From JBGTBQ01 sp041749275 (GTDB lineage: Bacteria; Acidobacteriota; Blastocatellia; Pyrinomonadales; Pyrinomonadaceae): a stretch of DNA of 16,965 nucleotides. The DNA is taken from assembly GCA_041749275.1 (NCBI GenBank), contig JBGTBQ010000373.1, positions 1 through 16,965 of the forward strand, given 5' to 3'. Below are positions 8,570-16,343 of this stretch, piece by piece. Positions within the stretch are counted from its first letter, which is position 1, and every line of letters starts with the position of its first letter. Under the pieces are notes generated by a model, which was not told the origin of the DNA, did not search any database, and saw nothing but the letters and a program-made list of their open reading frames with translations. The translations under genes were made by a program, and so were the position numbers.

Positions 8570-9571
8570 TCAGACAGTGGCGCGCAGGGATTGGGCGATG
8601 AGCGGGACGACGCGGCGGGGGACGGCGATGGCTTCCTTGATGTGGCGGGAGTTGGTGAAGTGGCCGGCGACGTAGAGGCCGGGGACGCGTGTTTCGTAGG
8701 TGTCGGGGTCGTAGAGAGGAACCTCGGTGAGACCGGCGGGGACAATCTCGACGCCGACTTCGCGGAGCAGCGTGTGATCCGCATCCGCGCCGATGAGGAT
8801 GAAGACGGCGTCGTTCGGGAGCGTCGCGGGCGTACCGTGATCGTCTTTGATGACGACGTGACTTTCAGTAATCTCCGCGACTTCGGAGAAGAGGAAGAGG
8901 CGGAGGCGACCCTCTTCGATCTCGCGTTCGAGCGGGCCGCGCACCCAGTGTTTGATGCAGCCCATCTTGGGGTCGTGGTTCTCCCAGTCCGTGCGCCAGA
9001 TGGCAAAGGTGGGGCGCGCGCCGCCTTCGGACAAGAAGAGCGCGGCCTCCGCGGCAGAGTTTCCGCCGCCGACGACGAGCGCGTCCTTGCGGACGTAGGG
9101 GAAGGCTTCGACGAAGCGGTGATGCACCTTTGGCAAGTCTTCGCCCGGCACGTTCAGGCGACGGGGCCGCGCCATCGCGCCGGTGCAGACGAGGATGCGC
9201 GCGGTGCGGTATTCAGCGCGCGAGGTGCGGACGAGAAAACCTTCCGGCGCGAGGCGCGTGATGCGCGTGACCGCCTCTTCGGTGTTGATGCGGAGGTTCT
9301 CTTCGAGCGCGAAGCGGACGTAATGAGTGAGCAACTCCTCGCGCGTCGGTTTTTCGCGGCAGGGGCGCAAAGTCCCTTCGCGCAGCTCCAGTTCGTTGAT
9401 GGTGGAGAAGACCGTCAGGCCGATGGGGTAATGGTAGACGGTGTCGGCGATGAGTCCCTTCTCGACGACGAGATAGTTCAGCCCTTCGCGCGCGGCGGCG
9501 TCGGCGGCGGAGAGACCGGCGGGGCCTGCGCCGATGATGAGCAGGTCGAGTTGTTCGTCGCGTGTCGGCAT
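8570..9571 (-). CDS. YpdA/thioredoxin-reductase-like NAD(P)H:FAD oxidoreductase
   Basis: The 333-residue flavoprotein has an N-terminal FAD site (LLIIGAGPAGLSAADAA, glycines at 14-19). This is followed by a YpdA-type substrate region, VYHYPIGLTVFSTINELEL and EKPTREELLTHYVRFA. An NADPH-binding VVGGGNSAAEAALFL lies at 167-180, and the terminal FAD motif GLYVAGHFTNSRHIKEAI at 298-315. There is no CxxC pair, so it is not a thioredoxin reductase. In firmicute YpdA (bacillithiol-disulfide reductase) the glycine motif carries a redox cysteine (GGGPCG); here that position is alanine. The electron acceptor is therefore unclear. ATG 9571 has only a weak upstream purine match. The patatin gene ends 56 bases upstream, so they may be co-transcribed. 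Its 3' end is duplicated beyond hicAB. Confidence 0.88.
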   Translation of the reverse strand: MPTRDEQLDLLIIGAGPAGLSAADAAAREGLNYLVVEKGLIADTVYHYPIGLTVFSTINELELREGTLRPCREKPTREELLTHYVRFALEENLRINTEEAVTRITRLAPEGFLVRTSRAEYRTARILVCTGAMARPRRLNVPGEDLPKVHHRFVEAFPYVRKDALVVGGGNSAAEAALFLSEGGARPTFAIWRTDWENHDPKMGCIKHWVRGPLEREIEEGRLRLFLFSEVAEITESHVVIKDDHGTPATLPNDAVFILIGADADHTLLREVGVEIVPAGLTEVPLYDPDTYETRVPGLYVAGHFTNSRHIKEAIAVPRRVVPLIAQSLRATV

Positions 9572-9627
9572 CGCAAGTGTCCGTCGAATCCTCGCACGGC
9601 GACGCCGACAATATCAACCAGCCGCGT

Positions 9628-12600
9628 TCAGCTTCTTGACCTGAACATACGTTCGACGTAACCCCGAACTCTTTCCTGGAGCGCGGAGGGCGAAGAAATA
9701 CCGGGCGGTTGGACTCCTTGCACCGAGCGTTTCAACTCTTCCCGCAGCACAACGTCGTACACCCCTTCGTCGAGACTCTCCATGCGGATCGAGTTGATAT
9801 ACTCCTCGACATTTCGCTTGAACTTGTCAAAGTCGAAGCCATTGGGGCTGTGGTCTGGAGCGTTGCCGGTAATGGGGTCTCGCTTGCCGCCCGAACATAG
9901 TTCATTGACGATGTGCGAGCCGAGCGCGCGGTAGCTCTCGAACTGCGACTCCGAGAACCACTGGTCGCCGATGAACTCTTGCGGGAAGGAACTGTTCTCG
10001 CCCGCGTAGTTGAGGATGTCGCGCGGCTCGTCGCCCGTGAGGGCCGGCTTGATGTAAACCAGCACGCCGTCCTCGTTCGTCGGGTTGCCGTCAACGCAGG
10101 AGTAGCGGATCGTGCCGACGGCGCAATACTTGCCGCTCGCCTGCACGCCCGGCCCGGAGATCGAGAACTCCTGCATGTCAATCGGCACGCCGAGGTCAAC
10201 GCGAATCTGGCGGATGGACTGTCCGAGCGAGGAGAACCCGTATGCCGGGTCGGTGCTCGCGTCGCTGACGACGATGAAACGGCAGCGACGCAGCACCATC
10301 TCGTACAGGCCGAAGTTCTCAAAATGCCCGCCGTCGGAGAGATACACGTAAGGCGACTCGTCGCTGGTCATGCCGAGGGCTTCCTGAAAGATCGGCAGGA
10401 CGGAGTAGCGCGGCGAATCGCGGTCGAAGGTCTTTCCCCCCGGTCTGCCCGTGTCGCCCGCCTCGCCGGGGTTGCCGAGCCACCACCCGAACCTGATGTT
10501 GAAAAGAGTCATCAGGAACCTGACGACGGGCGAAGACATCATGTAGCCCATGTTGGGGCTGGCGAACGCGCCGGAGATGGCGACCGCCGTGCCGAGCGAG
10601 ATGCCCTGCCTGCCCGCGTATGGCTGCCCGCCGTAATCGTAAGACTTACGGTATCCCAACTCCGGCCAGAAGCTCCCGCAATGCAGCGGCGAGACCGTGA
10701 ACGACTCGGCCTTTCGCTCCTGCCAATCGAGCCGGCTGCCGCCGACGAGGTTGAGTGCGATGTTCAGCACGTGAAACAGCCTTGTTGCGCGCGGCGCCGC
10801 CGCTGTTGCTGCCGCTACTGCTGCCGCCGCCACTGGCGCTGTCGGCCCCGCCGCCGTCGTCTGTTTGGGCGCGCCGGGCTGTTGCGGCCGGAGCTCCCAC
10901 ATCTGCACGTTGTCGTTCGGGTCGAAGCCGGTAAAGGGATTCTCCCGCCGGTTGCGGTTGGACGCGCCGAGGTAGGCGCGGACGATGCGGTTGCGCCAGA
11001 AGTAATGAAGCGAGAAACGGTTGGTGTTGATGAGCCGCCCCATGGCGACACCAATGACCGCGATAATCAAACAGACAACGGCCAGTAAACGGATAGGCGA
11101 GTTGGCGACGAGAGCCAGATACTCGGTCGGCGTTAGCGGCAAACTTTCGTTGGTGCCATGATAGAGCGTCACTAGAGGATTCAGCAGCCACGTCGTGCCG
11201 AGCGAGACGAGGATGACGAGGAAGGCGACGAAGAGCGGGGCTACGAGACTGGTCAGAGCGCCCAGCGCTTTACTCGCTGGCCCGGCCTGTTTCGCCTCTT
11301 GGGCATTGGCCGGCGTCTTGGCGGTGAAGCCGCCGAAGAGCGCGACCGCGCCGGACACAACCCCGGTGATGGTCCCAACGGCTTTCGCGATCTCCTCCCA
11401 GTTCCACCGCCACGGCTTCAAGCCGTGGTCGCCGATTGCCTTGCCCAACCCTAACAACATCAGCGGGCCGTAAATGACGAGCAGATGCACCACAGCCCAG
11501 CCTAAAATCACGATTAGAAACCACGCCCCGATGCGCGCCCACCACTCCTGATCTTCATACGTCGTGTACCGGCTTGTGAATCCAGAGATGAGCGTACCGG
11601 CGAGCAACAGGAGCATGAGAAAGAGCGGGACGGCAAAACAAGCGTAAATAAACCGGCTGTTTGAGGTGCTGTCAGCGATGCTGATTGAGAAAACATTGGA
11701 AGTCGCAACGTACCAGATCAGAGAGCCGCTGACGAGCATCGCGGCTGCAATTAGGAACGTCGCGACAACACCCAGACCGAAGGTATACAGCTTGTCATTC
11801 GCGGCGCGGATGCGTGCGACAGCCCCGATGACCCACGGAATCAGTACTAGCGCCACCAAAAACGGCACGAAGGGCCACCAGCCGGATAAAGAGGCTGCTC
11901 GCTGACCGTCCTGATACAGCCGCGCCCAATAAACCGTGAACGCCATTGCCGAGATGACTAAGGGAGCGAGACACAATGTCAGGAACCATCTGAAACGCCC
12001 CAACTGGTAATTGGTTTTGAAACTCGGCAGATTGAGGCCAATGTACGTCAGGCCGACAATCGCCCCGACCGACCCGATGACGAGACTCACTGTCTCGGAT
12101 ATATCGAACTCAGTGTTCCGGAGGACGAGCCTCATCCAGAAGCGCGGGAGCAACAGCGCGGCGACGATCACCGGCACGAAGACCAGCCAGTTTAGCAGCA
12201 TGTTCCGTATCACCGTCGTCACCATCGTCCACGTGTCGGCGCTGAGCAGCCCGATCTTCGGACTCAGGTAATTGCCGAAGGCGCGCAGGTGCTTCAGAGG
12301 TTTCGGGTCGGGGTCAATGGGAGAGGTGGGAGGGGAACTGAGTTCCTTGACCACCCCTTCGACGCCCTGCGGGTGTCGGCTGATCCAAGCCGAGAGCCAG
12401 CCCCCGACGAAACCGCCGCCCGAGACCGTGGAGAGGTAGTGGAATTTACCGAGCAGTCTGTGGCGCGCGAGTCCCTGTAGGATTCCGAGGTTGAAGGTGG
12501 CGCTGCGGATGCCGCCGCCGGATAAGCACACTGCGGCATGGTCCTTCCGGCGAATATATCGGTGAACGCCGGCGAGTCTCCGGCGGTCGTCCTCTCTCCG

Positions 12601-13077
12601 GCAGGTCTCTTTGTCCGGGCGCGGGTCGTCGAAATAACCCAGCGCGTGCGGGTAAGCTGCCGTCAGAAGGCGATGATTGACTTGCGCTATTTTGTCTGGG
12701 TCTCGAAGCGGCGCCGCACGCAGTTGCGCCTGCGTCTCGGCCAGCCCGGCGGCGGTGAGAGTTTGGTCGGCGCGGTTCGGGGCGTCGTTGAGAATGAGAT
12801 TCGCGTCCTCCATCAGCGAGTGGTAGAACACATGGGCGAGACTGTTCTCCAGCCCGTCCGGCAGAGGGGCGGCGCCGTTCCACTCGGTCAACTGAGTCTG
12901 CGCCGCCTCCGACAGCTTCGCCTTGATGTGGCGCGCGAGAGCGTCGCCGACAGGGGCGTTGCGGAGCGCGGAGGCAAACTGCGACGGGGCTTTCAGGTAC
13001 ACCGAGAGACTCTCTTGTAGGTGGAAACTCTCGTACTCTTCTTTGAGCACCTGCCAGAGGGGAAGCGGTGGAGGCAT
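9628..13077 (-). CDS. Patatin-like phospholipase with about ten inserted membrane helices
   Basis: This is a predicted lipid acyl hydrolase of 1149 residues. ATG 13077 has AGGAG nine bases upstream. Residues 1-160 are a helical soluble domain. The patatin core starts with the oxyanion loop CLSGGGIRSATFNLGILQGL (184-203) and the nucleophile Ser219 in STVSGGG. The catalytic Asp915 lies in YLSDGGHFENFGLYEMVLRR. Between them, about 290-685, are roughly ten hydrophobic helices. After these come a juxtamembrane FSLHYFWRNRIVRAYLGAS, the block NPFTGFDPNDNV, an Ala-rich linker (744-763), and then HVLNIALNLVGG, SPLHCGS and GISLGTAVAISGAFASPNMGY. These blocks match a known family of large membrane patatins. 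The dyad is complete, so the enzyme should be active, probably on membrane glycerolipids. A YpdA-like gene follows 56 bases downstream. Confidence 0.92.
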   Translation of the reverse strand: MPPPLPLWQVLKEEYESFHLQESLSVYLKAPSQFASALRNAPVGDALARHIKAKLSEAAQTQLTEWNGAAPLPDGLENSLAHVFYHSLMEDANLILNDAPNRADQTLTAAGLAETQAQLRAAPLRDPDKIAQVNHRLLTAAYPHALGYFDDPRPDKETCRREDDRRRLAGVHRYIRRKDHAAVCLSGGGIRSATFNLGILQGLARHRLLGKFHYLSTVSGGGFVGGWLSAWISRHPQGVEGVVKELSSPPTSPIDPDPKPLKHLRAFGNYLSPKIGLLSADTWTMVTTVIRNMLLNWLVFVPVIVAALLLPRFWMRLVLRNTEFDISETVSLVIGSVGAIVGLTYIGLNLPSFKTNYQLGRFRWFLTLCLAPLVISAMAFTVYWARLYQDGQRAASLSGWWPFVPFLVALVLIPWVIGAVARIRAANDKLYTFGLGVVATFLIAAAMLVSGSLIWYVATSNVFSISIADSTSNSRFIYACFAVPLFLMLLLLAGTLISGFTSRYTTYEDQEWWARIGAWFLIVILGWAVVHLLVIYGPLMLLGLGKAIGDHGLKPWRWNWEEIAKAVGTITGVVSGAVALFGGFTAKTPANAQEAKQAGPASKALGALTSLVAPLFVAFLVILVSLGTTWLLNPLVTLYHGTNESLPLTPTEYLALVANSPIRLLAVVCLIIAVIGVAMGRLINTNRFSLHYFWRNRIVRAYLGASNRNRRENPFTGFDPNDNVQMWELRPQQPGAPKQTTAAGPTAPVAAAAVAAATAAAPRATRLFHVLNIALNLVGGSRLDWQERKAESFTVSPLHCGSFWPELGYRKSYDYGGQPYAGRQGISLGTAVAISGAFASPNMGYMMSSPVVRFLMTLFNIRFGWWLGNPGEAGDTGRPGGKTFDRDSPRYSVLPIFQEALGMTSDESPYVYLSDGGHFENFGLYEMVLRRCRFIVVSDASTDPAYGFSSLGQSIRQIRVDLGVPIDMQEFSISGPGVQASGKYCAVGTIRYSCVDGNPTNEDGVLVYIKPALTGDEPRDILNYAGENSSFPQEFIGDQWFSESQFESYRALGSHIVNELCSGGKRDPITGNAPDHSPNGFDFDKFKRNVEEYINSIRMESLDEGVYDVVLREELKRSVQGVQPPGISSPSALQERVRGYVERMFRSRS

Positions 13078-13479
13078 GGCGTTTAACTCCTGTTGTCGGG
13101 TGTGAAAGGAAACTGAGTGAAACTCGACACCCAGATGAGAATCTTGAAAGGCGTGTGTGTCGGGGACTCCATGTCGGCGCGAGCGGTTGGTAAAGTTCCC
13201 AGCTGCTCACTTGAACACCGTCTCACGCTTGCAGCACCGGACAGACGAGGCCGTGCGTTGCAAACTCCTGGGGGCGGGTATTCCGACAAGCGATACCTTA
13301 ACAGCGAACGGAGTTCTGATCGCTGGGCGCGCTCATTTAAACGCCGCCCGCAGACATGGCCGTCTCAATAGCTCCGGCGTGTAGTCGCTATTCAATTATC
13401 TGCCGCAACAAAGCGATGCGTAATTTTAACTATCAAGCGGGGTGACGACGAAAGCAACAGAGCGGTCTATTGCGAGCCG
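13078..13479. other. Intergenic region, about 400 bases
   Basis: No reading frame here looks like a gene; the minus-strand frame at 13083-13289 has no organised features. The left end carries the AGGAG (13087-13091) of the patatin gene. The part at about 13380-13440 is clearly AT-richer and, on the minus strand, contains a GATAAT hexamer that could be a -10 box for the patatin gene, but no good -35 is 16-18 bases away. Confidence 0.45.
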
Positions 13480-15495
13480 CTAGGGGGCGGCTCTCTGCTG
13501 CTGGCCGATCTTCAGCGCGCTCAGAACTTTTCCGATGTCGAAGCGCGTCGCGAAGATAAAGCGAAGGTCGTCAGGGCCTTTGCCGAAGTTGCCATCGAAG
13601 CCGACGATGAAATTCGTCTCGGGAATCTTCAGTCGCCCGAGCGCTTCCCACCTCCACGGTCGCCGCCGCACGGTTATTTCCTCCCCTGCGGCGTTACGTT
13701 CCTCGGTCGGGACGTTCACCTCGAAGCTCTCGAACCGCCCGGCAGAGATCGTCAGCCAGCTAATTAATTCGGGCGAATAATCTCTATTGCGGCTGATGTT
13801 TTTGACACCGTATCTCCCGCACTCTTCATACGCCGTTCTCAGAACCTCAGCGATCAGTTCCAACTCCTGCCGTGTCCTCTTCGTCCCATCCGCCTTTCCC
13901 TTCTCATCCGCCGTGCATTCATCGCTCATCGTCGGCAGGCGGAAGTGACCGAACATCGCGCCTAAGGAGAAGAAGTTGAAAATGTCGTCCCGCCCGAAGC
14001 GGTCGGCCTCCGCTGTCCGCCTGTCGCCAGTAATGGTCTGGATGCCGCCCTTCGCCAGCGGGGCAATGAACAGGGCATTCTTCTCGACGCTATACCTCTT
14101 CTTCTCGCGCCTATTTTCCGTGCCGTCAGCGTTCCGCGTGACCTCGAATACCGACGGAAGTGGCTTTTCGATGATCCACGAAAAGTGCTTCCCATAAATC
14201 GGCGCGTAAAAACCGGCCTGCATCATCGCGCCTTTCCTGGACGAGATGAAGTTCTGGCACTCGGGTGTGTTGCACGGCGGCGTTGGCGAAGCGGCAGGAG
14301 ACGGGGCCGGGGTCGGCGAAGCGCTTGGCGAGGCGCTTGGCGACGGCTGCGCGACCGGAATAGAGGTCAGGCGCGCGTTAAAGAAGGTGTTGATGTCTTT
14401 GATCGGGCCTTTCTTAAAGGTAAAGTAATTTTTGTCGAGGGTAAAGTCGAGAAAGATATCGGTCTTCGAGAAGTCGTCGCGCTCCTTCGAGAGGATGGCT
14501 CCACCGGCAAAGTACCCGCGGGCGCGCCCCCAGTCATACTCCGGTGCAACCTCAGCCGTCCCCCCCACAGCTTCCCGTGCCGCCAGCCCTGTCGCTGCCG
14601 GCGCTGGTGCCGGCGGGGCCGGATTGACGAAAGTCGCCATCAGCATCGCCACACCGAGCGGAGGAGGACTCACGACCCGGACGGTAACGGTGTTGATGCC
14701 TTCGGCCATCGTTATCTGTTCGTTGATCCCGTTGATGAATTTAGAGGGGCTGATGGTGACATTTTTGGGATACCCTTGAACGTTATGGCCACCTTTCTGG
14801 ACGCCGATCTCTATTTCGTCAACCGGTGTGGCGCCGTTGAACGTGATGTTCAGGGTAACGGTCTTTGTTTCGTAAACATTCGGCATCCCCGCAACTTGGG
14901 GGCTGGTGATGGTGACCGCACCGGGGAATGCCTGTATCGCCGTGGCGGGCCGTGCGCCGCCGCCTGCGGGATCCGCAGACACATTTAATTTCGGTTGAAC
15001 TATATCGCCGGCTGTCGCCACGGCGGGGACGTTCTCCGTCAAGGCGGCGTTTGTGAGACGCGCATGCGTTGTAACCGGGGCTTTGGCCGGTTCGCTCCCC
15101 GGCGTGGGTCGCTCGTTTCCGGCGTCGGCCTCCACCGCCCTCAAGTCCTCCTCAAGCTGCCGGATAGTCTTATCAATCTCCTGCCCCTCTCGGGTCTCAA
15201 GCGTCCCCGTCAGCGCCGCACGGTAGCTGCGGAACGCGCTGAGCCGGGTGTGCACGGCGTGGCGCAGTTCTGCACGCCGCTGTTCAAGGAATTCGTTGTG
15301 CTTCTCCCTAATTTCGGGCGGCGTGTCGGGGGCTAATTCGACGCTCCGCAGCTTCTTCAATTCCTCTTTGAGGCCTTTGATAGTCTTGCCGACCGAAGCG
15401 ATCTGATCTTGCGTCCGTGCGGGGCCGACCGCGAGCGAAACGATGCTCAGAAAACTGAGGCTGAACGACAGGACAAAGCTGAGAATCTTTTTCAT
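13480..15495 (-). CDS. Secreted coiled-coil and beta-rich protein, possibly outer membrane
   Basis: The 671-residue protein starts at ATG 15495 with AGGAG about seven bases upstream. It opens with a Sec signal peptide (MKKILSFVLSFSLSFLSIVS, cleavage near residue 26-29). Residues 30-125 are a charged helical coiled-coil region. A Thr/Ala-rich spacer follows, then a beta domain at about 190-290 (TITSPQVAGMPNVYETKTVT, NTVTVRVVSPP) that looks Ig-like. A short Pro/Ala linker (291-300) leads to a C-terminal domain with amphipathic strands (DIFLDFTLDKNYFTFKKG; LGRLKIPETNFIVGFDGNFG; DLRFIFATRFDIG) suggestive of a small beta barrel. That domain is interrupted by a Ser/Pro/Ala run (384-406) and two close cysteines (408, 413). 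I do not recognise a named family. It probably acts in the periplasm or outer membrane. It is transcribed toward the patatin gene but is separated from it by 400 bases. Confidence 0.8.
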   Translation of the reverse strand: MKKILSFVLSFSLSFLSIVSLAVGPARTQDQIASVGKTIKGLKEELKKLRSVELAPDTPPEIREKHNEFLEQRRAELRHAVHTRLSAFRSYRAALTGTLETREGQEIDKTIRQLEEDLRAVEADAGNERPTPGSEPAKAPVTTHARLTNAALTENVPAVATAGDIVQPKLNVSADPAGGGARPATAIQAFPGAVTITSPQVAGMPNVYETKTVTLNITFNGATPVDEIEIGVQKGGHNVQGYPKNVTISPSKFINGINEQITMAEGINTVTVRVVSPPPLGVAMLMATFVNPAPPAPAPAATGLAAREAVGGTAEVAPEYDWGRARGYFAGGAILSKERDDFSKTDIFLDFTLDKNYFTFKKGPIKDINTFFNARLTSIPVAQPSPSASPSASPTPAPSPAASPTPPCNTPECQNFISSRKGAMMQAGFYAPIYGKHFSWIIEKPLPSVFEVTRNADGTENRREKKRYSVEKNALFIAPLAKGGIQTITGDRRTAEADRFGRDDIFNFFSLGAMFGHFRLPTMSDECTADEKGKADGTKRTRQELELIAEVLRTAYEECGRYGVKNISRNRDYSPELISWLTISAGRFESFEVNVPTEERNAAGEEITVRRRPWRWEALGRLKIPETNFIVGFDGNFGKGPDDLRFIFATRFDIGKVLSALKIGQQQRAAP

Positions 15496-15873
15496 GTGAG
15501 TCTCCTAGGGGCAGCAGTGACTCTTGCTGCGAAACTACCGGCGAAGGTTTCCGGCTCTCGCCCCGCCCCGTGTCATGGCGCGTGGGTGAACCGAAAGTCG
15601 CTTGACGTGAAAAGAGATCGAGTAAGTGCGCCGTTCAGCGCGGGCGCGCGCGACGCCCGCGCAGCCTAAAGATTCCGCTGTGTAAGAACGACGGTGACTT
15701 TAAAGCCTGATGCTGTCGCGGCGTGTCGAGAGTGGCCCGCGCCGCGTTCCCATTGGGCTGATCAGTGGAAGCATCGGGCAGGGTAGGGCATCTGCCGATT
15801 GTGAAAGAAACAATCCGAAGCGGCGCTTGAGAGCCGAGCCGTCGAGATAAAATCCGTGGCGAAAAACAAGCGC

Positions 15874-15902
15874 AAGATAATCTCGGTCGGGGGAATTGTC
15901 AA
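15874..15902 (-). promoter_or_regulatory. Sigma-70-type promoter, TTGACA-N17-TATCTT
   Basis: On the minus strand a perfect TTGACA (15902-15897) is followed after exactly 17 bases by TATCTT (15879-15874, four of six matches). Transcription would start near 15867 and run toward the 671-aa secreted-protein gene, leaving a leader of about 370 bases. This is the closest consensus promoter I can see in the window. The long leader is unusual and could hold regulation or an unseen small gene. Confidence 0.5.
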
Positions 15903-16263
15903 TAGACTTTTTGGCGCTCGCCGCCTTCATAGCAAAATTCGTTGCAGGAATCATAAGGTTAAAGCCGCGAACTAGATGATGCGTGCGGCGGGGCGCAGAA
16001 ATTTTGTCTGAAATGCAGCCGCGGTTGAACTTCAAACCCGACATAACCCCCTCCCCGAATTGATGTGTCCGGAACTGAATTAATCCCACCAACATTCTTC
16101 TGAATGCAGATGCGGTATTGGGGCAAAACGTTTCAGAGAGCCGCCGGGGTAACGAATGAAGGGGGACGGTGATGAGCTTCTGACTGTCCCAACTGCCGAG
16201 CTGTCATGCGGCGCGTTGGCACAGCCGTCGCATGGGTGCGCGGCGCGGGAGCGGGAGAAGAGT

Positions 16264-16293
16264 TTGCGCGGGCTTTCCTCGGCTCGTTATAAT
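16264..16293 (+). promoter_or_regulatory. Promoter with perfect -10 TATAAT ahead of the aldolase gene
   Basis: TATAAT at 16288-16293 matches the -10 consensus exactly in otherwise GC-rich DNA. A poor -35 (TTGCGC, 16264-16269) is 18 bases upstream. Initiation would fall near 16300, two bases before an in-frame TTG at 16302 and about 44 bases before GTG 16344. The leader is therefore short, and the message may even be leaderless if TTG 16302 is used. Confidence 0.45.
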
Positions 16294-16343
16294 GCCGCGG
16301 CTTGAAGACGCGCGAACAATTGAGAAGATGGCCCGCCCCGCAC

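Larger units (their letters stand above)
15496..16301. other. Intergenic region, about 800 bases between divergent genes
   Basis: The best open frame (minus, 15700-16095) reads as unstructured sequence and I do not accept it. The region contains a consensus-like minus-strand promoter (15874-15902) and a plus-strand TATAAT (16288-16293), so it separates divergently transcribed genes. It also contains a GC-rich 9-bp inverted repeat (15638-15646 with 15654-15662, 7-base loop) in the leader of the 671-aa gene. I see no tRNA, riboswitch fold or other RNA gene that I can name. Confidence 0.5.

Noticed and set aside
10795..10860. Trinucleotide-rich stretch
   Set aside because: It encodes the Ala-rich linker at residues 744-763 of the patatin protein and is not an independent repeat.
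13083..13289. Minus-strand 68-codon frame upstream of the patatin gene
   Set aside because: It has a non-ATG start, a Pro/Ser/Arg-rich random-looking translation, and it overlaps the patatin ribosome-binding site. Treated as noncoding.
13474..13493. GC hairpin (7-bp stem) overlapping the stop codon of the 671-aa gene
   Set aside because: No U-tract follows on the minus strand and the stem includes the stop codon, so it is a poor terminator.
14280..14345. Repetitive sequence resembling a tandem repeat array
   Set aside because: It encodes the Ser/Pro/Ala linker (residues 384-406) of the secreted protein; the repetition follows from the low-complexity protein sequence.
15700..16095. 131-codon minus-strand open frame in the 800-base gap
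   Set aside because: The translation has no organised secondary-structure pattern or motif, there is no ribosome-binding site, and the good promoter at 15874-15902 lies inside it.
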